In this document: piece after piece, positions 17,698 to 27,900 of the stretch
How the letters are laid out: each line of letters begins with the position of its first letter
Position numbering within the stretch: the stretch's first letter is position 1
Assembly: GCA_963663495.1 (NCBI GenBank)
Contig: OY760427.1
Coordinates: 4,340,001 to 4,404,000 of the forward strand
Source of the DNA: G963663495 sp963663495
GTDB lineage: Bacteria; Bacteroidota; Rhodothermia; Rhodothermales; Bin80
Direction of reading: 5' to 3'
DNA: 64,000 nucleotides
Made by a program: the position numbers and the translations under genes
Notes under the pieces: generated by a model
Databases searched by the model: none
What the model saw: only the letters and a program-made list of their open reading frames with translations
Told to the model about the DNA's origin: nothing

Positions 17698-17938
17698 GTT
17701 GCCCTGCGAGCCGTTACGATCCCGGTATTCATACCCAGAAAGTGCATGGTTCCGTCGTAGCGTCCGTGCTCCATTTTGAGGCAGCGGTCCATCACAACAT
17801 CCAAACCGTGGTCCTCGGCAATGGCCCCGCCTCCTCGCTGATAATGCCCAGTTGAAGCCATAGGACGGAAGCGCCAATAGCCGCGGTCTGCCTCGCGATG
17901 TCCGGGCATTCATGCGCGGGCCTGAATACGCAAACAAT
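17689..17938 (-). pseudogene. CoA-binding domain protein (YccU-like), C-terminal fragment
   Basis: On the minus strand from 17938 the translation gives 'VCVFRPAHECPDIARQ', then 'TAAIGASVLWLQLGIISEEAG'. After a one-base frame change at a GGGG run it continues 'GAIAEDHGLDVVMDRC', 'LKMEHGRYDGTMHFLGMNTG' and 'IVTARRA'. This is the typical C-terminal half of the small CoA-binding Rossmann proteins (succinyl-CoA-synthetase-like fold). The N-terminal half is missing: the fragment begins exactly at the left end of a tnpB element. The 3' end is interrupted by the IS4-type element. Two insertions and a frameshift make it non-functional. Confidence 0.8.
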
Positions 17939-18118
17939 GGGAGTTATATGGCTGAGTGCCACGCGTTTTCGCAGGAGTTACTTTTTGTGCTTTGGTGGTG
18001 CAGACAGGATGGCTTTCGCCAACTTTTCATAATCGGTTCCCGCTTTTCACGAACAAACTGCAATTATTTCAAATAACTCAACACTTGGGTACGCATGCTA
18101 TATAATTGCCAAATATTA
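17939..18118 (+). repeat. 180-bp left module of tnpB element, copy 1
   Basis: Starts GGGAGTTATATGGCTGAGTG and ends CTATATAATTGCC plus a short tail, immediately before a second left end, GGGAGTTATATACCACAGTG, at 18119. Both borders thus resemble the ends of the whole element. A 42-codon ORF (17948-18076, starting MAECHAFSQELLFVL) is present but is not recognisable. The module is conserved in all three copies. Confidence 0.7.
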
Positions 18119-18140
18119 GGGAGTTATATACCACAGTGCC

Positions 18141-19392
18141 ATGCCCGAAACGGTTAGTACATACCGCAATATCACATACAGGCTGTTGCCCGGAAGTCGG
18201 AGTAACGCCAAGCAACTTGCTGGATTAGCGGGTGCGTGTAGGTTTGTGTGGAATGCCATCCTCGCAGAGCAGAGCGAGGCGTACAAGAAAGCGAAAGAGG
18301 CTGGAGAGAAGCCGCCCTCGGTAAGCTTCTTCTCGCTGGGGAAGCGGTTCACGGCGCTGCGCCGCACGGTCGAGTGGCTACCTGAATACTCCTTTGGTGT
18401 CGTTAGATACACATTGAAATATCAGGCGGATGCATGGAAGGCATTCTTCAAGGAGGGTAAGAGAAGACCGAGATTCCATTCCAGACGTGGTAGTACGCCT
18501 TCGTTCACGATCCCGGATAACGTAAGGGTTCGGGATCGCAAGCTGTATATCCCGAAAGTGGGATATATGGCGCTCCGCAGGCGGGGAGGCAACCCGTACC
18601 CTGATGGTATACCCGTCAAAGCCACGGTAAAGAAGAACGCCTGCAAAGGGTATGCTGTCATCTGCTACAAGATGGAGGCACCTGTAATAGAGGATACCGG
18701 CGGTGCTGTAGGCATTGACCGTAATTGCGGGCAGGTTGCTATGGTCTCCACAGAGGGCGATACAAGCATTATCAGACAACCGGATACGAAGCGTCTTGAT
18801 GCCAAGTTGAAGCGGCATCAGCGAAGACTGGCGAGACAGAAGAGAGGCTCCAACCGTCGTAACAGGCGGAAGCATAGAATCGCCCGCATACAGCGCAAGC
18901 GTGCTAACGTCCTCAAGAATGCGAACCACCAGGTAAGTCGCAGTATTGCCCATTGCTCCTCAACGGTGATACTGGAGGACCTAAAGATCAAAGCGATGAT
19001 ACGTTCAGCTAAGGGAACGATGGAGAGCTTTGGCACAAACGGTCAGACAGAAGTCTGGCCTCAACCGTGGGATACTGCGAACAGGTTGGGGCCAGCTGGA
19101 ACAGATGCTGAGCTATAAGTGCCGCAAGGTGATAAAGGTTACCGCTGCCTATACCAGTCAGCGGTGTTATGTGTGTGGGCACACAGAAGCGAGTAACCGT
19201 AAGACACGGAGCAAATTCACGTGTATGTCCTGTGGACATGCGGATCATGCAGACCTGAATGCGGCTGCAAACATACTGGCCTCCGGGATTGGGGCTGCTG
19301 CACGGCGAGGGGCGTTCGGGTTACCGATCCCTATGACCCGTGAAATTGATACTAGTGCCTCACTGTGTACAGTTGGTCACTCACGTATATAA
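18141..19392 (+). pseudogene. tnpB: tnpB (RNA-guided nuclease family), frameshifted copy 1
   Basis: TnpB proteins are RNA-guided nucleases of IS200/IS605 elements and ancestors of Cas12. The restored protein would have ~416 residues: N-terminal WED/REC part, RuvC-I Asp193 in 'VGIDRNCG', RuvC-II Glu279 in 'VILEDLKIKAM', a Cys4 zinc finger ('CYVCGH' and 'CMSCGH') and RuvC-III Asp ~371 in 'HADLNAAANIL'. All three acidic residues are present. An extra G at 19041-19042, compared with the other copies, shifts the frame after residue ~300, separating the zinc finger and RuvC-III. The stop codon TAA lies within the right end of the element. Confidence 0.92.
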
Positions 19393-19397
19393 TTCCC

Positions 19398-19593
19398 ATT
19401 ATTAATGCGGATATACAAACTTCCGTACTGCTTCAGGCAAAAAATGAGCCGCTTGGTCAACGCTATCGAACACGTACGAGGTCGTTTGAAAAACAGGTAC
19501 AGCCCGCGATCCGGTGGCGGCATCGGGTACATGCCCCGCATGCAGCATGCGGATTTCAAAGCCCAGTTTTCGTCTTAATGCACTTTTGCTCAT
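19398..19593 (-). pseudogene. metY: metY (O-acetylhomoserine sulfhydrylase), 5' fragment
   Basis: The minus-strand ORF starts with ATG at 19593: 'FEIRMLHAGHVPDAATGSRA' then 'VPVFQTTSYVFDSVDQAAHF', the classic N-terminus of the PLP-dependent Cys/Met metabolism enzyme MetY. A T6 run (A6 on the plus strand, about 19439-19444) shifts the frame. In the shifted frame the family sequence continues 'CLKQYGSLYIRINN', and then stops exactly at the right end of tnpB element copy 1. Everything downstream, including the PLP lysine, is absent. It is divergent from ppk2. Only ~65 residues of ~430 remain. Confidence 0.85.
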
Positions 19594-19688
19594 TTCCTGC
19601 TAACTTGCCCGTGTCGGGCCCACCGGGGACCGTCCGTGTTCCTGCAGGATTGGCAGACTGCGCCAATTGTAGAAAGTAGAGCTACGCT

Positions 19689-20549
19689 ATGTCGCAAAAC
19701 CAGAATAGTCTTGAGCCCGGAACGGTCTCAAATTCCCCACCGCGTCTGAAAAAGAAGTTGTACGAGGCCGAGCTCGCTAAACTGCAAGTACGCCTCGCCC
19801 GTCTACAGCGCTATATTCGCACGAAGAAGCGCCGCGTGGTGGTATTGTTTGAGGGCCGCGATGCTGCCGGTAAAGGGGGCACAATCAAGCGCATTACTGC
19901 CCCCTTGAACCCTCGGGTGTGTCGCGTTGTAGCCCTTGATAAGCCTAGTCCTCGTGAGCAGTCGCAGTGGTATTTCCAACGCTATTCGGTGCATCTTCCG
20001 GCAGCCGGGGAGATGGTATTGTTTGACCGCAGCTGGTACAATCGGGCTGGCGTAGAACGTGTGATGGGCTTTTGTACTGAGAAGCAGTACCAGGAGTTCT
20101 TGCGTTCCTGCCCAATGTATGAGCGCCTGCTCGTACATTCGGGCATTCAATTGATCAAATATTGGTTTTCTGTTAGCGCGGAAGAACAGGAAAGGCGGTT
20201 TCAGCGCCGGATTGAAGACCCCACCCGGCGATGGAAGATTAGCCCCATGGATCTGCAGTCGCGTGCCAAGTGGGTGGAATATTCACGTGCTAAGGATCAG
20301 ATGCTATTGTACACTGATATCCCGGAAGCGCCGTGGTTTGTCGTGAACTCCAACGATAAGCGACGCGCCCGCCTAAACTGTATTTCCCACCTTCTGACGA
20401 TGATTCCTCACAAGGAATTGAAGGCACCCCCAATACAGTTGCCGCCGCTTCAAGGTGACATCGGTTACGTTCGGTCTCCGCTAGATACACAGAAGTTTAT
20501 TCCGAATCTGTTTCCGTACCCGGAGGGCACGCCTCCTACCCGCTGGTAG
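19689..20549 (+). CDS. ppk2: Polyphosphate kinase 2 family protein
   Basis: PPK2 enzymes transfer phosphate between polyphosphate and nucleotides, usually phosphorylating NDPs or NMPs from polyP. The 286-residue protein has the Walker A segment 'FEGRDAAGKGGTIKRI', a lid region 'REQSQWYFQRY', and Walker B 'LFDRSWYNRAGVERVMGF', followed by 'RWKISPMDLQSRAKWVEYSR', a family hallmark. The single-domain size fits class I or III; nucleotide preference cannot be read. The gene lies between two direct copies of the tnpB element and is itself intact. Confidence 0.93.
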   Translation: MSQNQNSLEPGTVSNSPPRLKKKLYEAELAKLQVRLARLQRYIRTKKRRVVVLFEGRDAAGKGGTIKRITAPLNPRVCRVVALDKPSPREQSQWYFQRYSVHLPAAGEMVLFDRSWYNRAGVERVMGFCTEKQYQEFLRSCPMYERLLVHSGIQLIKYWFSVSAEEQERRFQRRIEDPTRRWKISPMDLQSRAKWVEYSRAKDQMLLYTDIPEAPWFVVNSNDKRRARLNCISHLLTMIPHKELKAPPIQLPPLQGDIGYVRSPLDTQKFIPNLFPYPEGTPPTRW

Positions 20550-20577
20550 CCCCAACGCTTTCGGCACAGTAATGTAT

Positions 20578-20756
20578 GGGAGTTATATGGCTGAGTGCCA
20601 CGCGTTTTCGCAGGAGTTACTTTTTGTGCTTTGGTGGTGCAGACAGGATGGCTTTCGCCAGTTTTTCATAATCGGTTCCCGCTTTTCACGAAAAACTGCA
20701 ATTATTTCAAGTAACTCAACATGTGGGTACGCATGCTAGATAATTTCCATATATCA
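20578..20756 (+). repeat. 179-bp left module of tnpB element, copy 2
   Basis: Same module as 17939-18118, ending GCTAGATAATTTCC before the second left end at 20757. It is nearly identical to copy 1 apart from a few substitutions and a deletion of three bases in the ACGAACAAACTG segment. Confidence 0.7.
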
Positions 20757-20778
20757 GGGAGTTATATACCACAGTGCC

Positions 20779-22046
20779 ATGCTCGAAACGGTTAGTGCAT
20801 ACCGCAATATCACATACAGGCTGTTGCCCGGAAGTCGGAGTAACGCCAAGCACCTTGCTGGATTAGCGGGTGCGTGTAGGTTTGTGTGGAATGCCATCCT
20901 CGCAGAGCAGAGCGAGGCGTACAAGAAAGCGAAAGAGGCTGGAGAGAAGCCACCCTCGGTAAGCTTCTTCTCGCTGAGGAAGCGGTTCACGGCGCTGCGC
21001 CGCACGGTCGAGTGGCTACCTGAATACTCCTTTGGTATCGTTAGATACACATTGTAGTTAGATACACATTGAAATATCAGGCGGATGCATGGAAGGCATT
21101 CTTCAAGGAGGGTAAGAGAAGACCGAGATTCCATTCCAGACGTGGTAGTACACCTTCGTTCACGATCCCGGATAACGTAAGGGTTCGGGATGGCAAGCTG
21201 TATATCCCGAAAGTGGGATATATGGCGCTCCGCAGGCGGGGAGGCAACCCGTACCCTGATGGTATACCCGTCAAAGCCACGGTAAAGAAGAACGCCGGCA
21301 AAGGGTATGCTGTCATCTGCTACAAGATGGAGGCACCTGTAATAGAGGATACCGGCGGTGCTGTAGGCATTGACCGTAATTGCGGGCAGGTCGCTATGGT
21401 CTCCACAGAGGGCGATACAAGCATTATCAGACAACCGGATACCAAGCGTCTTGATGCCAAGTTGAAGCGGCATCAGCGAAGACTGGCGAGACAAAAGAAA
21501 GGCTCCAACGGTCGTAACAGACGGAAGCATAGAATCGCCCGCATACAGCGCAAGCGTGCTAACGTCCTCAAGAATGCGAACCACCAGGTAAGTCGCAGTA
21601 TTGCCAATTGCTCCTCAACGGTGATACTGGAGGACCTGAAGATCAAAGCGATGATACGTTCAGGTAAGGGGACGATGGAGAGCTTTGGCACAAACGTCAA
21701 ACAGAAGGCTGGCCTCAACCGCGGAATATTGCGAACAGGTTGGGGCCAGCTGGATCAGATGCTGAGCTATAAGTGCCGCAAGGTGATAAAGGTTACCGCT
21801 GCCTATACCAGTCAGCGGTGTTCTGTGTGTGGGCACACAGAAGCGAGTACCCGTAAGACACGGAGCAAATTCAAGTGTATGTTCTGTGGACATGCGGATC
21901 ATGCAGACCTGAATGCGGCTGCAAACATACTGGCCTCCGGGATTGGGGCTTCTGCACGGCGAGGGGCGTTCGGGTTACCGACCCCTATGACCCGTGACAT
22001 TGATACTAGTGCCTCACTGTGTACAGTTGGTCACTCACGTATATAA
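20779..22046 (+). pseudogene. tnpB: tnpB, copy 2, split by 17-bp tandem duplication
   Basis: Homologous to copy 1. A 17-bp unit, present once in copy 1 (GTTAGATACACATTG and flanking bases), is duplicated here at ~21042-21071 and introduces a TAG at 21055-21057 after codon 92. The remaining frame, 21069-22046, is uninterrupted for 325 codons and contains RuvC-I 'VGIDRNCG', RuvC-II 'VILEDLK', the zinc finger 'CSVCGH...CMFCGH' and RuvC-III 'HADLNAAANIL'. The catalytic part could therefore be translated from a TTG at 21069, but the N-terminal RNA/TAM-binding part is cut off. Confidence 0.92.
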
Positions 22047-22125
22047 TTCCCTAATGTGTAGGCACTCCTTTAACCACGGAGTGCGCGCGGCACCCTACCA
22101 CCGAAAGCGGTAGCTGCTCCTGCCG

Positions 22126-24324
22126 TCATGCAGCGTGCACCTGAAGGTCGAACCGATCCAGGTTCATCACCTTTGCCCAAGCATCTACAAACTGTTGCAT
22201 GAACGTAGTTACCCCATCCGCATAAGCGTAGACTTCGGCAATCGCTCTCAGCTGCGAATTGGAGCCGAACAACAAGTCCACCGACGAGCCTTTCCACGCA
22301 AGCTTACCCGAGTTGTAGTAACGCCCCTCGTACACATGATGCTCGGACGGCGACGGATGCCACACTACGTTATTATCTAGCAGATGCACGAAGAAGTCGT
22401 TTGTAAGCGTGCCTGGGTGCATGGAAAATATTCCCAAGCCTGATGCGTCATAATTCGCGTTCAGGACACGCATGCCCCCCACGAGTACCGTCATTTCAAC
22501 GGCAGTGAGAGACAGCATATGTGCCCGATCTACCAGCAGCGCCCCGCTGGATTTTTCCAACCCTGGCTTGACAAAATTGCGGAATCCATCTGCCATCGGC
22601 TCCAGCACAGCAAACGAACCAGCATCGGTGGTATCCTGCGTCGCATCGGTACGACCGGGAGAGAAGGGGACCGATACCGTATACCCCGCACGCCTGGCAG
22701 CTTCCTCAATTGCAGCACATCCGCCTAGGACAATCACATCCGCAAGCGATACGACCTTCCCCGTATTGGCAGCAAATTGGGTTTGGATTTCCTGCAAGAC
22801 CTGAAGTACGCCGTGGAGCTCGGATGGATTATTGACCTCCCAGTCCTTTTGCGGGGCCAGGCGAATGCGAGCTCCGTTGGCACCGCCACGTTTATCCGTG
22901 CACCGATAGGTTGCCGCCGAAGCCCACGCCGTGCGTACAAGTTGCGCGATTGTCAGAGAGGACGCCAGGAGTTCGCTCTTGAGGCGTGCGATATCGTCCA
23001 CAGCGATACGGTCCGACATGACTTTGGGGACGGGGTCCTGCCATACATGCTCTTCTTGCGGCACCAACGGTCCCAAGTATCGGCTAACAGGACCCATGTC
23101 CCGATGAGTGAGCTTGAACCATGCCTTCGCAAAGGCATCCTCGAACTGGTCCGGGTTGGTAAGGAATCGCTTAGCGATGGTTGCATATGCCGGGTCGGCA
23201 CGCAGCGCTAAGTCCGTAGTCAGCATTACGGGTGCATATGCCTTGGTGGCATCGTGTGCATCCGGCACGGTACCGTTCGCTACTTCTGCCACCGGCACCC
23301 ATTGCGTAGCGCCGCCCGGGCTCTTGATGGTCTTCCATTCATACCCGAAAAGGATTTCAAAGAAGCTGTGGTCCCACGTTGCCGGCGCGGTAGTCCATGC
23401 ACCTTCCAGTCCACTGGTTATCGTATCACTACCTTTGCCGGATCCAAACCGGTTTTTCCATCCTAGACCTTGCATCTCTAAAGATGCGCCTTCCGGCTCG
23501 GGCCCTACGTACTCATCTGCGGGAGCTGCGCCGTGGGTTTTACCAAAGGTATGCCCGCCTGCGATGAGGGCGACTGTTTCCTCGTCGTTCATTGCCATCC
23601 TGGCAAACGTTTCGCGGATATCGCGAGCAGCCGCAAGGGGATCTGGTCTGCCGTTGGGCCCTTCGGGATTCACGTAAATGAGACCCATTTGTACAGCGCC
23701 AAGCGGTTTTTCAAGCTGCCGATCTCCGGTATAGCGTTCATCACCCAGCCAGGCTGTCTCCGATCCCCAGTAGATATCCTCTTCGGGTTCCCAGACGTCT
23801 ACTCGTCCACCGGCAAATCCCAATGTGTTGAAACCCATTGATTCCAGAGCGCAGTTTCCGGTAAAGATCATCAGATCAGCCCACGAGATTTGTCGACCAT
23901 ACTTCTGCTTGACGGGCCACAGCAGGCGGCGTGCCTTGTCTAGATTAGCATTATCCGGCCAACTGTTCAGCGGCGCGAAGCGTAGGGTGCCGGACGATGC
24001 TCCTCCGCGTCCGTCCCCAATGCGGTAGGTGCCAGCGCTGTGCCATGCCATGCGGATGAACAGTGGACCATAGTGACCGTAGTCCGCCGGCCACCAGTCC
24101 TGTGACGTCACCATAACGGCGTTGATGTCATCCCGAAGCTCATCCAAATCCAGTTTCTGAAATTCCTCTGCGTAATTAAAATCCACGCCGTGCGGATTCG
24201 CTTGGACGGGGTTCTGGGAAAGGATTTTCAGGTTCAACTGATTTGGCCACCATTGCGCGTTGGAGTTCGTGCCAACTGCCTGGTGATGCTCATCAAGGAC
24301 TGGACATTTGGTAGTAGTTTCCAT
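22126..24324 (-). CDS. katG: Catalase-peroxidase
   Basis: A 732-residue bifunctional heme enzyme that removes H2O2. The distal heme pocket is 'LFIRMAWHSAGTYR' with catalytic Arg, Trp and His. The partners of the Trp-Tyr-Met crosslink are that Trp, the Tyr in 'MGLIYVNPEGP' and the first Met in 'MAMNDEETVAL'. The proximal heme ligand is the His in 'AGGHTFGKTHG'. The second, catalytically silent peroxidase-like domain fills residues ~430-732. There is no signal peptide. It stands alone, with ~580 bp upstream before the next gene. I see no clear OxyR or Fur site. Confidence 0.97.
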   Translation of the reverse strand: METTTKCPVLDEHHQAVGTNSNAQWWPNQLNLKILSQNPVQANPHGVDFNYAEEFQKLDLDELRDDINAVMVTSQDWWPADYGHYGPLFIRMAWHSAGTYRIGDGRGGASSGTLRFAPLNSWPDNANLDKARRLLWPVKQKYGRQISWADLMIFTGNCALESMGFNTLGFAGGRVDVWEPEEDIYWGSETAWLGDERYTGDRQLEKPLGAVQMGLIYVNPEGPNGRPDPLAAARDIRETFARMAMNDEETVALIAGGHTFGKTHGAAPADEYVGPEPEGASLEMQGLGWKNRFGSGKGSDTITSGLEGAWTTAPATWDHSFFEILFGYEWKTIKSPGGATQWVPVAEVANGTVPDAHDATKAYAPVMLTTDLALRADPAYATIAKRFLTNPDQFEDAFAKAWFKLTHRDMGPVSRYLGPLVPQEEHVWQDPVPKVMSDRIAVDDIARLKSELLASSLTIAQLVRTAWASAATYRCTDKRGGANGARIRLAPQKDWEVNNPSELHGVLQVLQEIQTQFAANTGKVVSLADVIVLGGCAAIEEAARRAGYTVSVPFSPGRTDATQDTTDAGSFAVLEPMADGFRNFVKPGLEKSSGALLVDRAHMLSLTAVEMTVLVGGMRVLNANYDASGLGIFSMHPGTLTNDFFVHLLDNNVVWHPSPSEHHVYEGRYYNSGKLAWKGSSVDLLFGSNSQLRAIAEVYAYADGVTTFMQQFVDAWAKVMNLDRFDLQVHAA

Positions 24325-24901
24325 GGTTACCTGTTCTAGGTCATAGGTGTGTGGAGCCGCACAAAATCGGCCCGAAAAACTCAGAAGCGTGCATGCATGT
24401 TTCTAGTTCATAACCCACAAACCATGGCACACCGGAATAGTGCGATGGACTCCCGCAGTAGGCGATGCCTAACCCGTTGTGCCTGTGAATTTAGACCTCG
24501 AATGAATGACGACATTTAGATCTATTCAGGGCAACAAGTAATTTTCGGCACCTGAGATCGTTTTGTGACCGCACAAAGGCGACGTTTGCCCTTATTCTCG
24601 CGAAGAATCGTGGCCCGACATTACGAGGCGAGCCCTTTATCTACTTGGCTCCGATACCACATTCCATTGTCTTGGAGCTACTCCAAGCGCTCGTGGAGCC
24701 TGAGATCAGGGCAGTCTTAAACAGATTGTTTTGAGGCATTCAGGTCCGCTGTAGCATGGCAGCATCGTGTTGAAGGTCGCGGTGTGTTGTGCCTTTATGC
24801 CACTTCGCAGCACGCTGCGGAGTTACACGGGCCGACGCACTGCGACAACCCGGTGGGACCTATCGGGTATCGGCCCTATTATGTGGCATGACTGGCACTC
24901 C
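24325..24901. other. Upstream region of katG; no gene seen
   Basis: A 577-bp stretch between the katG start and the 3' end of the large autotransporter gene, both leftward. It should carry the katG promoter. I find no RNA gene and no recognisable operator. Small ORFs here have no family resemblance. Confidence 0.4.
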
Positions 24902-27900
24902 TTACCACCGCATGTAGCCGCTGGCGGTCACGCCGTAGCTCACCGGTCTGTATGGTGCCATGTGCTCCATCGCCAATCCGCTCACACTGAATCCTAACCC
25001 TGTGAGCCCTTGTACTCCCGCTCCTATGCGGTAGTCCCGGCCTCTACCGCGCAGCCCCATACCTACATGCGGCCGCAGCAAACTACGCCTGCGAACACGC
25101 GAGCCGTACCCCACCTCCAACTCCAACCGACGATCCGCCGGATACACCTCCCACGGACGCTCCGCCTGCCACAGCGTCTCCACATGCGTACGACCCCAGG
25201 TCGGTCGCACCTGCGCTCCCAATCCCTCCAGTCCTCCATAGCGCACCATGCCCGCATATCCCCACTCCCCGTAGCCATCCTCCTGATGCAACACCAAACG
25301 CCTTGACATCACCTCCGCATGCAACATCCCCATCCGCACCCGTAACCCTCCGCCTGCCTCCATTCCCATTCCTCTCTCCGCATCCCCACCACTGTGCAAG
25401 ACCACCGCCTCCATATACGGCTCCAAGATGTCCTGCAACGTCACCGATCCCTCCAGTCCTGCGCGAACACGGCTCACCCCTATCCCTCCATCCATCCCCA
25501 GCCAGAACCCGTCCGCCTCATACCCCAGCCGCGCACCCGCCCGGCGCACCAACGTGCCACCCACGCCCGCTGCCATCATGCGCATTCCCGTGTCCGCGGC
25601 TTCCGCCACTACTCCCTGTCCTGCTCCTGCCAACCCCCACACACTATGCCGCATCCCTCCGTAGCGCACATACGGATACCAGCCCGTCATCTGTAGTAGC
25701 GTCCCTTCCTGCTCCAATGCCTCGCTGCGTGATACCGCCATCCCCATCAGCCAGCGACCTCCCGTACGGTAGTCCGCCCCCAATGACGCCGTCACCACAT
25801 CCGCTCCCGATATCCCGCCGCTCTGCAACCTGCTGTACGCACCACGACCCCATACACTCAGCCGCTCTCCGCCTGCCTGCATGCCACAGCCCGACAAAAG
25901 ATGCGACGCCCGTACCCGCTGACCGGGAAACGGCCTCGGCATACAACCCACCAATGATCCCTCCATACGCTCCGATACCGCCTCCACTATATGCACCGCC
26001 ACACTCCGGCCTAATCGCGCACGGTTTCCCGTATCCTTCGATCCCAACACCACCTCCTCGCGCACCGTCTCATCCCCTAACTCCACCATCAGCGCAAACG
26101 CTTCCCCGCTACCTTGCGCGCGCAGTAACGGCACGCGCACCTCTTTTCTCGTCTCCCCAGGCCCAAACTCCAGCACCCCCTCCATGCGCTCGTAGTCCTC
26201 TCCCGCCCATGCCGTGCCGTCTACCGTACGGTAACGGCCGGTCAGCCGCTCTGCCACGGGTGCCAGTAGTCCCACCACAAACAGCGCCTCGGTCTGCGAC
26301 ACCGCAATGGCTCGCACCTGCACTCCCGGCGCAGTATCGTCATCCACGATCGTGCCCGTAGCCATCGCCTGCCCGATTTGGACATTTGTCGGATTCGACA
26401 GCCTCACCTCTATCGTCTCATCTCCTTCCTGCAAGTCGTCGTCTATCAAAGGTATCCTTACTTGCGCCTCCGTACTGCCGGTCTCAAATACCACCAGCCC
26501 CTCCGTAGCCTCGTAGTCCACATCCGATGTCGCCGTGCCTCCTATCACAGCAAACTGCACCGATACCACCTTGGTACTACTAAAACTCAGCCGCACCGCC
26601 ATGACCAACTCCTCCGAATTCTCCGTCCCGGTACCGTCATGGATGCTGACCTCTATAGGATCATCCTTAATCGTCACATTCCCCTCTGCATCCAACAGCA
26701 CTGCATGCTCTGGAGCGCTCAGCTTTAATACCAATCCTTCGTCTTCCTCTACCACATCATCACGCACTACTGGTACCCATATATGCCTCACCGTCTCGCC
26801 CGATGCAAATACGAGCGTGCCCATCGTGCGTGTGTAGTCCGCCCCTGCCTTCGCCGTACCGTCCTGCGTGGCATATGCAACCCCTACACGTACCGCGCTC
26901 GTACCACTCAGCGATACTGCAAGCTTCGCGCGCCCTCCATCCTCTGATACCGTCACATCGCCTATGGAGAGCTGTGGCAGACGATCATTGTCCAGTATCG
27001 TCACTGTGGTCTGGCCGCCACCATCAAGTTGCACCAGGAATGCCTCCCTGCCTTCATGCACTGTATCGTTCCTGGTTGGAACTTGTATTACCGCTTCCAT
27101 CTCGCTAGGCTCAATCGTCACCGACCCGGCGCTCACCGCCTTGTAATCCTCTCCGGCTATTGCCGTCATATCTCGCGTGCTGTAGGGCACCATGACAGGC
27201 TCTGAGCTGGCGTTACTTAGACTGAGGTAGACACTTGCTATACCCCCTTCCCGCACATACGCCGCAGGCACGATGCTGACGGTCGGTGCAGCATCGTTGT
27301 CCGTGATCGTGGCACGGCCCGTCGCGTTACCTAGCTGCGCCCCCTGCGCGTCCGAGAGCTCCAGCGTGAAGGTCTCGTCTTCTTCGTGCAATGCGTCATC
27401 AATGATCTGCACGGGTACCTCCTTCTCCAGATCGCCTGCAGCGAACGTCAGCACCCCGCTAGTCTGCTCGTAATCTGCACCCATCCACGCTGAACCATCC
27501 TGCGTGCGGTAACGGACCGTAACAGCAGTAGTGCTTTGCCTGTTAAGTCTTACCTTAAACCGTGCAGGCCCTGCACCCTCAGAAACCAGGACCAACGAAC
27601 TCGCCAATCTTATGAGGTGCGGCGCATCATCATCACGAACATCTATCGCTACACTCCCAGATTCTCCACTGTAGTCACCACCGCTCGCTGACAACTGTAT
27701 CTTCCCGAATTCGTCGGCACCATCCGCATCAGCCAGGGCATTCACCGTGACCGTCTGACGAGCGCTCCAGTCCCCGTGAGTAAAAGTCACGCTCTGCGGA
27801 TCAACCGACACCTTGCGATTCAGCGCGAGTTCCTCAAAGATGGATACCGTCACCTGTTCCGAAGGCATAGTGGCAAGGCGCACTGTAAAGGTCTTGCCTG

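Larger units (their letters stand above)
17939..19397 (+). mobile_element. IS200/IS605-type tnpB-only element, copy 1
   Basis: A 1459-bp element bounded by GGGAGTTATAT on the left and ATATAATTCCC on the right. The same ends, in the same positions relative to tnpB, occur in copies at 20578-22051 and 41595-43069. No Y1 transposase (tnpA) is present, so any movement would need a tnpA elsewhere. The element lies between the C-terminal fragment of a CoA-binding-protein gene and the 5' fragment of metY, at a deletion junction. The base sequence just left of it is ACAAT. Confidence 0.85.
20578..22051 (+). mobile_element. IS200/IS605-type tnpB-only element, copy 2
   Basis: A 1474-bp copy with ends GGGAGTTATAT and ATATAATTCCC, in the same orientation as copy 1 and only 1.18 kb from it. 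It lies between ppk2 and katG, 28 bp after the ppk2 stop. The left flank is TAATGTAT and the right flank TAATGTGT, a near match that may be chance, since IS605-type insertion does not normally duplicate its target. Confidence 0.85.

Noticed and set aside
19649..19667. ATTGGC/GCCAAT inverted repeat upstream of ppk2 as an operator
   Set aside because: Six-base arms are short enough to occur by chance, and no second site or regulator gene is nearby.
20570..22060. TAATGTAT/TAATGTGT as a target duplication of tnpB element copy 2
   Set aside because: It has one mismatch, the other two copies show no duplication, and IS200/IS605-type insertion does not create one.
25063..25946. Long antisense ORFs opposite the autotransporter barrel
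   Set aside because: They mirror the codon bias of the GC-rich real gene and are rich in Pro, Ser and Arg with no family match. They are shadow frames.
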